Shown: piece by piece, positions 32,653 to 40,904 of the stretch
Numbering within the stretch: the first letter of the stretch is position 1
How the letters are laid out: the number at the start of each line of letters is the position of its first letter
Assembly (NCBI GenBank): GCA_934563745.1
Contig: CAKTHE010000007.1
Coordinates: 1 to 64,000 of the forward strand
DNA from: an uncultured Dysosmobacter sp.
GTDB lineage: Bacteria > Bacillota > Clostridia > Oscillospirales > Oscillospiraceae
Length of the DNA: 64,000 nucleotides
Direction: 5' to 3'
Made by a program: the position numbers and the translations under genes
Notes under the pieces: generated by a model
The model's input: only the letters and a program-made list of their open reading frames with translations
Told to the model about the DNA's origin: nothing
The model's database searches: none

Positions 32653-33912
32653 ATGAAAGCACGGCTTTTTCACATTTTGCTGGCAGGTATATGGCTCGTT
32701 TCCGCACTGAGCATCCCTGCGTCGGCCGCAGAGGTGCCCTTTTCGGATGTGGCTGATTCGGCCTGGTATTACGAATCCGTAGAGCGCGTTTATAAAGAAG
32801 ACTGGATGAATGGGACCGGCACAGGCACCTTCAGCCCCCACGGCCCCCTGACCCGTGCCATACTGGCGGTGATCCTCTGGCGGATCGAGGACAGCCCAAC
32901 CGCCGGGCAGAGCGCTGTGTTCACGGATACCGCGCCGGATGACTGGTTTGCGGAGGGGCTTTCCTGGTGTGTGGAATCCGGCGTGTTTGCCGGTTTTCGG
33001 GACGGCAGCTTTCGCCCCCGGGAGTCCATCACCCGGGAGCAGCTTGCCACGGTGTTCTTCCGGTACGCCGAACAAACAGGGACCGCACCGGTCGGGCACG
33101 CGGACGCCGCAGCATTCAGACATGGCTGCGTTTGGGCGACGGAGGCCTGCACCTGGGCCAATGAGTACGGATTGTTTACAAACGCATTGGGGCCCCTTGA
33201 TCTCTGCGAACCCGCCAGCCGCGCCGAGATCGCCTATCTGCTGGATCAGTATTTTCCGTCCGGAAACGCTGCTTCCATCTTGACGGAAAACCGCTTCGGC
33301 TCCATGGGGTATCTTCTGTATATCCCGGCTGACCCGCAGCCGGATATGCCGCTGATCGTTTATCTGCACGGCGGACACGGCAAGGGCAGCGACCTGTCCG
33401 TCCTCACCGGTACGGACGGGTTCCCGCAGTATCTGGCAGACGGCCTGCTGGGGGACGTTCCGGCGTATGTGCTGATCCCCCAGCTTCCCGCGGATCAGCG
33501 GGGCTGGAAGCCCACTGCGGAAACCGTTATGCAGCTGATCGACAAGGTTTGCGAAGAAAACCGCATTGACCGCAGCCGGATCTGTCTCACCGGGCACAGC
33601 ATGGGCGGCACCGGTACGTGGGATCTGGCGCTGGCTTATCCCGGCGTATTTTCCCGCATTGCCCCCATGAGCGGCAGTGTGGATGCCACGACCGAGACGC
33701 TCACCATTCTCAGGAATACGCCGGTCTGGGCATTCGTGGGCGCGGACGATGTGGTGGTCAGGCCGGAATCCTCGGAACGGTTTGTTGCCGCGCTGGAACA
33801 GCAAAATGCGGATGCGCGGATCACGGTTTTTCCGGGGACCGACCACGTGGGCGTGCCGCAGAAATCATGGCTGGAACACGGCGGAGAACTGCTGAACTGG
33901 CTGCTTGGCTGA
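32653..33912 (+). CDS. Surface-anchored esterase: SLH repeats plus alpha/beta hydrolase
   Basis: This 419-residue exported protein has a signal peptide (1-25, ending SIPASAAE), three SLH repeats (about 28-190; FSDVADSAWYYESV, FTDTAPDDWFAEGLSW, and a divergent third) for cell-wall anchoring, and a C-terminal esterase of the PHB-depolymerase/feruloyl-esterase kind (about 210-419). The latter has LIVYLHGGHGKGS, the nucleophile GHSMGGTGTWD, an acid in VGADDVVV and a His in GTDHVGVP. It sits behind a SigI-type promoter next to sigI, which suggests that SigI controls a surface esterase acting on cell-wall or plant material (inference). Confidence 0.88.
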   Translation: MKARLFHILLAGIWLVSALSIPASAAEVPFSDVADSAWYYESVERVYKEDWMNGTGTGTFSPHGPLTRAILAVILWRIEDSPTAGQSAVFTDTAPDDWFAEGLSWCVESGVFAGFRDGSFRPRESITREQLATVFFRYAEQTGTAPVGHADAAAFRHGCVWATEACTWANEYGLFTNALGPLDLCEPASRAEIAYLLDQYFPSGNAASILTENRFGSMGYLLYIPADPQPDMPLIVYLHGGHGKGSDLSVLTGTDGFPQYLADGLLGDVPAYVLIPQLPADQRGWKPTAETVMQLIDKVCEENRIDRSRICLTGHSMGGTGTWDLALAYPGVFSRIAPMSGSVDATTETLTILRNTPVWAFVGADDVVVRPESSERFVAALEQQNADARITVFPGTDHVGVPQKSWLEHGGELLNWLLG

Positions 33913-33925
33913 TTTTTTCGGCAGC

Positions 33926-33957
33926 ACCCCAAGATTTCCGTATCCTGTGCGTATATA
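33926..33957 (+). promoter_or_regulatory. SigI-type promoter 4 (FGE/fibronectin protein)
   Basis: ACCCC (33926-33930), exactly 19 bp, CGTATATA (33950-33957), 41 bp before the start codon and 14 bp after the previous stop. Confidence 0.78.
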
Positions 33958-33997
33958 GAGGCAGAGCAACAAAATACATACTCTGGAGGAAAACAAT

Positions 33998-35608
33998 ATG
34001 CGAGCCTCCAAACGAATCACAGCCCTGCTGTCAGCTGCGCTCATCGTGCTGTCTGTTCTGCCCGCCTCCGCTGCTGCGGCGAAGAAGCCGAAGGCGGAGG
34101 ATGATGGGATGAACATGTTCGATAAGAGCGATTTTATCGGGAAGGAGCAGCCGGAGCTGACCGAGGAGACCAAGCAGCTCATCTCCCTTTACAAGCGCAA
34201 GCCCACCGAGGAAAACTATCTCAACCTGCGGGCGGAGGTCATTAAGAACTATGACGCCGTTCTGGTCCGCAAGGAGGCAAAGCTGGCGGCGTTGAAGTCG
34301 GAAACGGCAGGCAAGCCCAGCGGCGAAGCCAAGGTGGCCGAGATGGAGGAGATCGTGCAGGAGATGTATGAGACCTACTGGAACCGCATCAACAGCAGTA
34401 TGCTCCGCTTCACCGACCCGAGGCTTCTGAACTGGAAGGTGGCCAACGCCTACCGCTATGATTACATTTCCGTTATGGGCGCCGGTACCACGGTGTATGT
34501 GGGCCGCACCTCCGTCACCAATGCGCAGTACGCCGCATTCGTTTCTGAAACCGGCTATCCCGCTCCCTCCAACTGGACGGAGGGCGCTTATCCCGCCGGA
34601 GAGGACGATCTCCCCGTGAATGATGTGTCCGCCCAGGACGCCGAAGCCTATTGTGCCTGGCTGACGGGGTGCGACGGAGTGAATACTTACCGCCTGCCCA
34701 ACGAAAGCGAGTGGGAACTGGCTGCCGGCCACATGCCCAAGGATGCTGACTTCAACTGCGGCGTGAACGATGGCCGCACCTCGGTTGAGGAGTATGCCAA
34801 GGTCACCCGCGGCGCCCACGGCGCCGTGGACTTCTGGGGCAATGTGTGGGAGTGGACGACCACCGTTCGCGCAGACGGCACCTGGGGCGTCAAGGGCGGC
34901 GCGTGGGACTCCGCCCGCACCGACTGCCGAACGGAATACCGCAAGGAAGGCCGGGACGCCTCTCAGGGCTATGAGGACGTGGGCTTCCGTGTCATTCAGA
35001 TCCTGAACGGTGAGGAGCCGGAGCAGAAGGTGGAACTGGCAACGCTGGCTTCTCCCGCTATGGTGTCCGCCGTCTCTGCCGCACCGGACAGCATTACCCT
35101 GAGCTGGCAGGCTGTGGAGGGCGCGGCGGAGTATCAGCTTTTCACCTATGACGCCGACACCGACCATGTTGAAATGCTGGGGACTACTGCCGATACCACC
35201 GTCGTGATGGACGGGCTGGAGCCCGGCAGCACCCGCCGCTACATCGTGCAGCCCATCTCCTTTGTGGAGATCGCCGACAACGTATCCGGTGAAAACAGTG
35301 TGGGTGCGACCTGCGGGGAGGCTCCGGCCGCGGCGGTGACGCCCGCTGTTTCTTACGATGCAGAAAGCGGCAGCCTGACGCTTTCCTGGCAGGCGGCAGA
35401 GGGCGCGGAGACCTACTACATCTACCGCTACCATTCCGACGCCCATATGCTCTCTACGCCCAAAACCGTCAGCGGCAAGACTTTTTACACCTATCGCCAG
35501 GGGACCGCGGACGCCGAGACTGGTTATCTTGTTACCACGGAGCCGATGCCCAGCCGGAAGTATTACGACGGTGCAGGGGCGATCTCCATTGTATTTCCGC
35601 AGCCCTGA
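33998..35608 (+). CDS. Exported FGE-sulfatase-like protein with two fibronectin III domains
   Basis: This 536-residue exported protein has a signal peptide (1-27, ending PASAAAA), a charged helical linker (30-130), an FGE-sulfatase/SUMF1-like domain (about 150-335; VGRTSVTNAQYAAFVSETGYP, PVNDVSAQDAEAYCAWL, YRLPNESEWELAAG, FWGNVWEWTT, GGAWDS, VGFRVI) and two fibronectin type III domains (about 345-440 and 445-536). FGE-fold proteins include formylglycine-generating enzymes and carbohydrate-binding relatives; whether this one is catalytic is unclear. GGAGG precedes the ATG, and it has a SigI-type promoter. Confidence 0.88.
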   Translation: MRASKRITALLSAALIVLSVLPASAAAAKKPKAEDDGMNMFDKSDFIGKEQPELTEETKQLISLYKRKPTEENYLNLRAEVIKNYDAVLVRKEAKLAALKSETAGKPSGEAKVAEMEEIVQEMYETYWNRINSSMLRFTDPRLLNWKVANAYRYDYISVMGAGTTVYVGRTSVTNAQYAAFVSETGYPAPSNWTEGAYPAGEDDLPVNDVSAQDAEAYCAWLTGCDGVNTYRLPNESEWELAAGHMPKDADFNCGVNDGRTSVEEYAKVTRGAHGAVDFWGNVWEWTTTVRADGTWGVKGGAWDSARTDCRTEYRKEGRDASQGYEDVGFRVIQILNGEEPEQKVELATLASPAMVSAVSAAPDSITLSWQAVEGAAEYQLFTYDADTDHVEMLGTTADTTVVMDGLEPGSTRRYIVQPISFVEIADNVSGENSVGATCGEAPAAAVTPAVSYDAESGSLTLSWQAAEGAETYYIYRYHSDAHMLSTPKTVSGKTFYTYRQGTADAETGYLVTTEPMPSRKYYDGAGAISIVFPQP

Positions 35609-35695
35609 GGGATCCATCCGTGGCGGCCTAAGCAAAACACCGTTTCCGACGAAACGGGTCGGCGTCCGGCCTAAATTTGCCGCGGAGCATATCTT

Positions 35696-35732
35696 AAAAA
35701 ATACAGACAGCCTTTCGGCTGTCTGTATTTTT
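35696..35732. terminator. Bidirectional terminator
   Basis: AAATACAGACAGCC-TTTC-GGCTGTCTGTATTT followed by TT; serves the FGE gene and the convergent LysR gene. Confidence 0.92.
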
Positions 35733-35745
35733 CAATCATTGGATT

Positions 35746-36648
35746 TCAGACCGGCTGCCTGGCCTGAGAAAATGAACCTGCCTGAACCGCGTTTTTGAGG
35801 AAACCGAGAAATTGCTCCGCCGCCGGGGAATCCGCCTGGTCCTTCTTCCAGGCCAGCACGGTTCCCATTTCCAGCCGCGGGGAGAGCGGCACGAAGGTCA
35901 GCGCGTCGGAGATGTGCTCCAGGTCAAAGCACAGCGCCGCACCCACGCCGTTTTTTACCATATTGGCAGCGTTCAGGATCAGATTGTAGGTGGCAGCGAT
36001 CTCAATTTGGCCGTATGCGTCGCCAAACCAGCCGGCCAGCTCGCTGCGGACCGTTTCACGGCTGCTGATGAGCAGGGGAATGCCCAGCAGATCCTGGGGG
36101 GCAAGGGCGCCTTTTTGCGCCAGCGGATGCTCCTTCGGCAGCAAGACACCCCAACGGTCCTTTTGCGGTGTCCGCAAAAACGCGTACCGGCCAATATCCA
36201 CCGGCTCGGTCAAAAGGCCCATGTCCAGCAGGCCCTTTTCCATGCGCTCCTTAATATCGTCGGCGTTGGCGCTGTATATACGGAACCGCACCTGCGGGTG
36301 GAGCCTGCGGAATGCCCGGTTATTCCGGGAAAGAAAGGTCATGCCCACGGATTCGCCGCAGCCGATGGCAACCTCGCCGGCCAGCGCTTCATCGCCGTGC
36401 CGCAGCTCCTGGCTGGCCTTGTCGGCCAGCTCTACGATCTCCTGCGCCCGGCGGCGCAGAAGCATCCCTTCATCCGTCAGAACGATCCGGTATTGGCTGC
36501 GGCGAAAAAGCTTGACGCCCAGTTTGTCCTCCAGCTGCCTGAGCTGGCGGGAGAGCGTCGGCTGCGTCACGTGCAGCAGTGCCGCCGCTTTGGTGATATT
36601 CTCCTCCCGCGCAACGGCGAGAAAATAGCGTAAAACGCGCAGCTCCAT
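35746..36648 (-). CDS. LysR-family transcriptional regulator
   Basis: This 300-residue regulator has an N-terminal winged helix (MELRVLRYFLAVAREENITKAA region, HVTQPTLSRQLRQLEDKLG) and a periplasmic-binding-like effector domain (about 90-295; GEVAIGCGESVGM, PLLISSRE, NGVGAALCF). It is similar in layout to CynR/YwbI-type members. The start at 36648 follows GAGGG; the longer frame adds 16 unlikely residues. The target is unknown; it is 136 bp downstream of the second ATC-hydrolase locus on the same strand and may be read through from it. Confidence 0.9.
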   Translation of the reverse strand: MELRVLRYFLAVAREENITKAAALLHVTQPTLSRQLRQLEDKLGVKLFRRSQYRIVLTDEGMLLRRRAQEIVELADKASQELRHGDEALAGEVAIGCGESVGMTFLSRNNRAFRRLHPQVRFRIYSANADDIKERMEKGLLDMGLLTEPVDIGRYAFLRTPQKDRWGVLLPKEHPLAQKGALAPQDLLGIPLLISSRETVRSELAGWFGDAYGQIEIAATYNLILNAANMVKNGVGAALCFDLEHISDALTFVPLSPRLEMGTVLAWKKDQADSPAAEQFLGFLKNAVQAGSFSQARQPV

Positions 36649-36784
36649 GAGCATCCCTCTTGCGGAAAGAATACCACAGAAAAGGCATAGCTGCAATGCA
36701 GATATGCGCCTTTATAAATGGAAGCCGCAGGGGCCGGAGGCGCCCCGGAACGTACCGGGACCGCACCCTGGTGTGCTTCCGGCC

Positions 36785-37573
36785 TCACCGGTCCGCCGGC
36801 CGTCCGGGGGATTCCGCATGGTGGGGGCTATGGCTGAAAAACTGTGTCAGCGCTTCCGCCAGAAGCGCCGGGTGGTTGATGATCTCGCCATGGCCGAACC
36901 CGGGAAAGCAGCGGACCGTCAGCTGCGGGTATGCCTTCCGCAGCTTCTGGATGGCTTTTTTCATATGGCCTTCCTTTTCTCCATACCAGCAGGCCACCTG
37001 AGCCTCCGGCTGTACCGGGAAGTTTGTACGGTAGAGCGTGAGCCCCGCTGCCCAGGCAGCCCGGACAGATTCCAGACTGATCTGATCCGGGATGCGGCTC
37101 AGCATGGTCTGCATGCCCTGCTCCGTCTGGCCCATGAAGCGCAGCGCCCAGGCGGGCATCGTCTTTTTCCGGGCCGTCTCATACTGTTTGGGCGGCATGA
37201 TCTTCAGGATCAGGCCGTTCAGTATGCCGAAGTCCAGGTATTCCGGTCCGCTGAGGATCATGCGGTCAATCTGGACGCTGGGGGAGGACTTCAAAAGGAC
37301 CGCCGGCCCGCAGCCCAGGGATTCGGCAAAAAGAAGATCCAGCCGCCCGCCGCACTGTGTGCAGAGATAGTCTGCCAGCTTGTCGGCCTGGGCCTGGGCG
37401 GTTGTGTAGGTGGTGGTTCCGGATCCATCAAAACCGTCAAAGCTGACGGCGTGGATGCAAAAGTCGGCTTCCAGCAGCGGGATCAGATTCTCAAACTGCC
37501 GCCAGCACATCAGATTTCCGTGGAGCAGCAGGAGGGATTTGCCCTGCCTGTTTCCGAAATTTCTGATTTCCAT
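36785..37573 (-). CDS. Alpha/beta hydrolase of the second ATC-hydrolase locus
   Basis: This 262-residue hydrolase has LLLLHGNLM at the oxyanion loop, FAESLGCGP at the nucleophile (Ser near residue 86), WYGEKEGHM on the acid side and GFGHGEII for the catalytic His (about 226). GGAGGCG precedes the ATG. The layout parallels the hydrolase at 3850-4635 in the first island (matching RLDL-nucleophile strand and His loop). It lies 31 bp after the ATC-hydrolase paralogue, in one operon with it. Substrate unknown. Confidence 0.82.
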   Translation of the reverse strand: MEIRNFGNRQGKSLLLLHGNLMCWRQFENLIPLLEADFCIHAVSFDGFDGSGTTTYTTAQAQADKLADYLCTQCGGRLDLLFAESLGCGPAVLLKSSPSVQIDRMILSGPEYLDFGILNGLILKIMPPKQYETARKKTMPAWALRFMGQTEQGMQTMLSRIPDQISLESVRAAWAAGLTLYRTNFPVQPEAQVACWYGEKEGHMKKAIQKLRKAYPQLTVRCFPGFGHGEIINHPALLAEALTQFFSHSPHHAESPGRPADR

Positions 37574-37604
37574 GTTCCTTCGCCTCCGACCGGTTCTCTT
37601 GCAT

Positions 37605-38204
37605 TTATTTTGTAATCTTCATACAGAAATCGCAGCGGTCGTCGCCGCGTCCCAGGGTCTTGGTGCGATGCCAGAAGAGTTTCGGATGCAGGCCCGCATA
37701 GCTGATGTCGTCGCTGTCGCAGAAGCAGCGGCACAGCTCCGGACAGCCATACTGCACGCAGGTGTCGTGGTAGGGACATTGGGTCATGTCAATGCGCCAG
37801 ACGGATCGATCCGTCTGCAGCTCCGCTGCGGCGAAGCCTGCCGCCGGGCCGAAGGCGGTCCGCGTGGACTTGACAAACACGCCGGGAACCAGGCGGTAAA
37901 GACCCGGAATACGCAGCAGGACCACAAGAAGCCGGTGCGTCTTCCGGGCCAGCTGCTCTACGTAGCTGTGGACCGTCTGCAGGGCCTCGTCCTTCGGCAT
38001 GACGGTCTGCAAGATCTCATAGGCGGCGATGCCCGGAAGGATCTGGCGCTCCAGATGTTCCTTCTTTTCCTTGCTTGCCCCGGCGGTTTCCGCCCGCAGT
38101 GCCTGCAGACGCGCGTCAAACGCGGCGTTCAGCTGTGCTGCCCGGAAGGGAAAGCGCTGAGCGACCGTTTTCCGGAAATCCGCCGCAAGATAGCATTCCT
38201 TCAT
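37605..38204 (-). CDS. ATC-hydrolase-family protein, paralogue 4 (second locus)
   Basis: This 199-residue protein has the ATC-hydrolase family ending: CPYHDTC and PELCRCFC, then a Tyr-Ala-Gly-Leu segment, a Phe-x-Arg-like WHRTKTLGRGDD and a terminal CDFCMK. The N-terminal half is helical. AAAGGAG precedes the ATG. The promoter region carries the same AGTTAG-N6-CTAACT operator as the first island, which puts it in the same regulon. Four family members in 36 kb is unusual. The substrate is unknown. Confidence 0.82.
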   Translation of the reverse strand: MKECYLAADFRKTVAQRFPFRAAQLNAAFDARLQALRAETAGASKEKKEHLERQILPGIAAYEILQTVMPKDEALQTVHSYVEQLARKTHRLLVVLLRIPGLYRLVPGVFVKSTRTAFGPAAGFAAAELQTDRSVWRIDMTQCPYHDTCVQYGCPELCRCFCDSDDISYAGLHPKLFWHRTKTLGRGDDRCDFCMKITK

Positions 38205-38243
38205 TTCCGCAGTCTCCTTTCCTTCCGTAAGATGGATCCAGAT

Positions 38244-38263
38244 GAGTTAGCTAAATCTAACTC
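38244..38263 (-). promoter_or_regulatory. Operator of the second ATC-hydrolase locus
   Basis: GAGTTAG-CTAAAT-CTAACTC is a 20-bp dyad, 40 bp before the start codon. It shares both half-sites (AGTTAG, CTAACT) and the 6-bp gap with the dyad at 2477-2498. Confidence 0.75.
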
Positions 38264-38273
38264 GCACTTTTCG

Positions 38274-38366
38274 AAAAAGCTGCCTATTGGCAGCGCGTGA
38301 TTTCCCCGGCTTTGTGACCGGGAAGCAGCGGATCCGGCCGTCGAAATCGGCCGGGGACCTTTGCGG
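38274..38366 (-). ncRNA. Candidate small RNA or leader, about 93 nt
   Basis: It lies between a good minus-strand promoter (38372-38400) and an intrinsic terminator (GCTGCC-AATA-GGCAGC then TTTTT, 38294-38274). Inside are two more hairpins, CCGGCCG/CGGCCGG and CCCGG/CCGGG with loop TCACAAAG. No ORF fits. It could be a stand-alone small RNA or an attenuated leader of the ATC-hydrolase gene 70 bp downstream. It matches no family I know. Confidence 0.5.
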
Positions 38367-38371
38367 CTTCT

Positions 38372-38400
38372 ATTGTAGCATTCACGGCTTCCTTTTGCAA
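38372..38400 (-). promoter_or_regulatory. Promoter of the candidate small RNA
   Basis: Minus strand TTGCAA (38400-38395), 17-bp spacer, TACAAT (38377-38372). Confidence 0.65.
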
Positions 38401-38469
38401 GACGGCAGGGCTTCCGCGTTCCGGGCCTTTGCAGGCACTTCTCCTTTGGCGGAAACTGGGGCCCGGGGC

Positions 38470-38498
38470 TTGCGGAATGGGAAAATTGTTTTTATAAT
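38470..38498 (+). promoter_or_regulatory. Promoter of the HD-domain gene
   Basis: TTGCGG (38470-38475), 17-bp spacer, TATAAT (38493-38498). The leader would be about 130 nt. Confidence 0.65.
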
Positions 38499-38637
38499 TG
38501 CACTTGCAGTTCCGCACAGGCTGGGCCGGGTGCTGCGGGGCATTCCCTGCCGCTGCGTGGCGGGCAGCAGACGCAGCCTGACCGGCTATGCTGGCAGGAT
38601 CGGCCGGGGACGGCGCTTTTGAAGGAGGAATGAACGT

Positions 38638-39138
38638 ATGATTGCAGCTGCGATTGAACAGATGATCGCCTTTTATCAGGGGAATGTGCATGATATCGCG
38701 CACTTTCTGAACGTTTGGGCTCTGGCCAAAACCATTGCCGAACAGGAGGGACTGGACCCGAGGACCCGGGAGACCCTGGAGCTTGCGGCCGTGGTGCATG
38801 ACATTGCCTGCCCGCTGTGCCGTGAAAAATATGGGGACACCAACGGAAAACATCAGGAGCTGGAAAGCCCGCCGCTGGTGGAGGCGTTTCTGGCAGCACT
38901 GCCTGCATGCGGCGCAGACCGCGCGCGGATCTCCTGGCTGGTGGCGCATCATCACACCTATACGGATGTGGATGGGCTGGATCACCGCATTCTGCTGGAA
39001 GCGGACTTTCTGGTCAACGCCGGTGAAAGCGGCTATTCCAGGGCGGCGATCGATACGGCCCGGGAGCGTGTATTCCGGACAGCCGCCGGACGGAGGCTTC
39101 TGGATTCCATATATGGGTCCCCGGCGAAGGCGGATTAA
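38638..39138 (+). CDS. HD-domain metal-dependent phosphohydrolase
   Basis: This 166-residue protein has the HD pattern: an early His (HDIAHFLNVW), the central VVHDIA His-Asp pair (about residues 60-61), HHHTYTDVDGLDHR and a late Asp (EADFLVN). Small single-domain HD proteins of this kind act on nucleotides or other phosphoesters; the substrate is unknown. AAGGAGG precedes the ATG. Own promoter and terminator make it a single-gene unit. Confidence 0.9.
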   Translation: MIAAAIEQMIAFYQGNVHDIAHFLNVWALAKTIAEQEGLDPRTRETLELAAVVHDIACPLCREKYGDTNGKHQELESPPLVEAFLAALPACGADRARISWLVAHHHTYTDVDGLDHRILLEADFLVNAGESGYSRAAIDTARERVFRTAAGRRLLDSIYGSPAKAD

Positions 39139-39172
39139 GGCAGGGCGCCGCCTTGCTCCGATGACGGACGGG

Positions 39173-39217
39173 AAAAGCACGATTTCCGGTTTCGATTGCC
39201 GGGAACCGTGCTTTTTT
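39173..39217 (+). terminator. Terminator of the HD-domain gene
   Basis: AAAAGCACG pairs with CGTGCTTTT; an inner CCGG/CCGG stem extends it; T-run at the end. Confidence 0.85.
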
Positions 39218-39552
39218 ACATGAGGATATACAGCGGGGCCGCGCCTTTTCCGTGGCCCGGCGCCGGTGGATAGCCCGAGATATACGGTACAGGCATGGAT
39301 TGCTTTCCAAAATAGGTATTCGACATGGGCGGCGCGTAGGTGTACAATGAAACTGCCCTTGGGGCAGTTTCATTGTTTCCTTGTACAGGAGAATCGGCTG
39401 AAACCGGCGGCCGGCGTACAGCCACGGCTGTGGAGCAGAACGGCCGAAGACATGAAATGGCGTCGCTTTTTCAGCAGGAAGCCGGCGCGGCGGAAGAGCC
39501 TGCGCCGCAAGCCTGAGGGGCGGATGCGGATTACGAAAACAGAAGGCTTTTT
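39218..39552. other. 335-bp gap with a 14-bp perfect hairpin
   Basis: CAATGAAACTGCCC (39345-39358) pairs perfectly with 39362-39375 around TTG, flanked by GTACA on both sides. T-content after it is weak (TTTCC). A minus-strand frame at 39216-39425 lacks a ribosome site. I see no gene here; the hairpin may be a terminator-like leader element of the CMD gene. Confidence 0.45.
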
Positions 39553-40314
39553 ATGAATCGGGAAGAACGGGCAAAGCGTACCATGCAGGCGCTGTACGGG
39601 CCAGAGGCGCCGGGGCAGGCCGGGCAGGATCCGGAGTTTGCCGCCATTAAGGAGCGGCTTATTTACGGCGAGATCTATGCCGAGGAGAAGCTCTCCGCCC
39701 GCATGCGGGAGCTGGTGATTCTGGTCGTGGCGGTCACGAACCAGACGATGAACGAGGTCAGGCGCCACACCGCCGCGGCCCTTGCCTCCGGCGTGAAGCC
39801 GGAGGAGATCAGGGAGGCGGTTTACCACTGCGCCCCCTATATCGGCCTGGGCAAGACGGAGAATGCCGTGAGCGCGGTTTGTGAAGTGCTTGCCGAGAAG
39901 GGCGCTGCCCTGCCGCTGGAGGGCGGCCGGACCGTCACGGAGGAGAGCCGCTTAAAAGACGGCATCGCCGCCCAGAAGTCTATCTTTTGGGACCATATCG
40001 ACGCCATGCGCGCCGCCGCGCCGGAAAATCAGAAGAACATTCAGGACTATTTGTCCGCTTACTGCTTCGGCGATTTTTATACCCGCAAATTTCTTACCAT
40101 CCCGGAGCGGGAGCTGCTGACCTTTGCGATCCTTGCGGCCCAGGGCGGCTGCGAGCCGCAGGTGAAGGCCCATGTGGGCGGCAACGCCGCCGCGGGCAAC
40201 GGAAAGGAAACCTTGTTGGCCGCCCTGACCGTTTGCCTGCCGTATATCGGCTTCCCCCGTACCCTCAATGCGCTGGGCTGCGTGAATGACGTCCTGCCGG
40301 AGAAGCAGGCGTAA
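39553..40314 (+). CDS. Carboxymuconolactone decarboxylase-family protein, two domains
   Basis: This 253-residue protein has two AhpD/CMD-like helical domains (about 20-110 and 150-245). The first has MRELVILVVAVTNQTMNEVRRHTAAALASGVKPEEIREAVYHCAPYIG; the second PERELLTFAILAAQGGCEPQVKAHVGGN and a matching CLPYIGFPRTLNAL. The CxxC of AhpD is absent, so a peroxidase role is unlikely; related two-domain proteins are of unknown redox or decarboxylase function. It precedes flavodoxin and an aldo/keto reductase in the same direction. Confidence 0.9.
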   Translation: MNREERAKRTMQALYGPEAPGQAGQDPEFAAIKERLIYGEIYAEEKLSARMRELVILVVAVTNQTMNEVRRHTAAALASGVKPEEIREAVYHCAPYIGLGKTENAVSAVCEVLAEKGAALPLEGGRTVTEESRLKDGIAAQKSIFWDHIDAMRAAAPENQKNIQDYLSAYCFGDFYTRKFLTIPERELLTFAILAAQGGCEPQVKAHVGGNAAAGNGKETLLAALTVCLPYIGFPRTLNALGCVNDVLPEKQA

Positions 40315-40379
40315 AGCGGCCCGGCTTCCGTGCAGGATTGGAACGATCTGTCAAAATTCGATATAAGGAGTGCAGAGTT

Positions 40380-40862
40380 ATGAGCAAGAGTTTGGTAGCC
40401 TATTTTTCCGCAAGTGGAGAGACGGCGCGTCTGGCAAAGACGCTGGCCGGCGTGACTGGCGGGGACCTTTTTGAGATCCGGCCGGAAACGGCATATACCT
40501 CCGCCGACCTGAACTGGAATGATACCAAAAGCCGCAGCACCGTGGAAATGAACGACGCCAAAAGCCGGCCTGCCATTGCGGACAAGGTTGCGGATATGGC
40601 GCAGTACGACACGGTGTTTGTGGGCTTTCCCATTTGGTGGTATCAGGCCCCACGCATTATGGAAACGTTTCTGGAAAGCTATGATTTTGCAGGGAAGACG
40701 CTGATCCCCTTTGCCACCTCCGGCGGCAGCGGGCTGGGGAAGACCGAGACCATCCTGAAGGCGGACTGCTCTTCAGAGGCGAAGTGGCTTCCCGGCAGGC
40801 GCATGAGCAGCCGGGAGAGTGCGGCTGCCGTGGAAAAGTGGGTCCGGAGCCTGGGCCTTTAA
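40380..40862 (+). CDS. Flavodoxin
   Basis: This 160-residue protein has the FMN phosphate loop YFSASGETARLAK (residues 7-19), a GFPIWWYQAPR isoalloxazine loop and the ATSGGSGLG segment, typical of NAD(P)H:quinone-type or electron-carrier flavodoxins found with aldo/keto reductases. The start at 40380 follows AAGGAG; the longer frame is not needed. It lies between the CMD protein and the aldo/keto reductase, probably in one operon. Confidence 0.93.
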   Translation: MSKSLVAYFSASGETARLAKTLAGVTGGDLFEIRPETAYTSADLNWNDTKSRSTVEMNDAKSRPAIADKVADMAQYDTVFVGFPIWWYQAPRIMETFLESYDFAGKTLIPFATSGGSGLGKTETILKADCSSEAKWLPGRRMSSRESAAAVEKWVRSLGL

Positions 40863-40904
40863 GCATGACCGGGACGGAAGCCGGATAAGCGGAGGAGCAC
40901 ACAT

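Noticed and set aside
39216..39425. Pro/Gly/Tyr-rich minus-strand ORF
   Set aside because: No ribosome site, and it runs through the 14-bp perfect hairpin.
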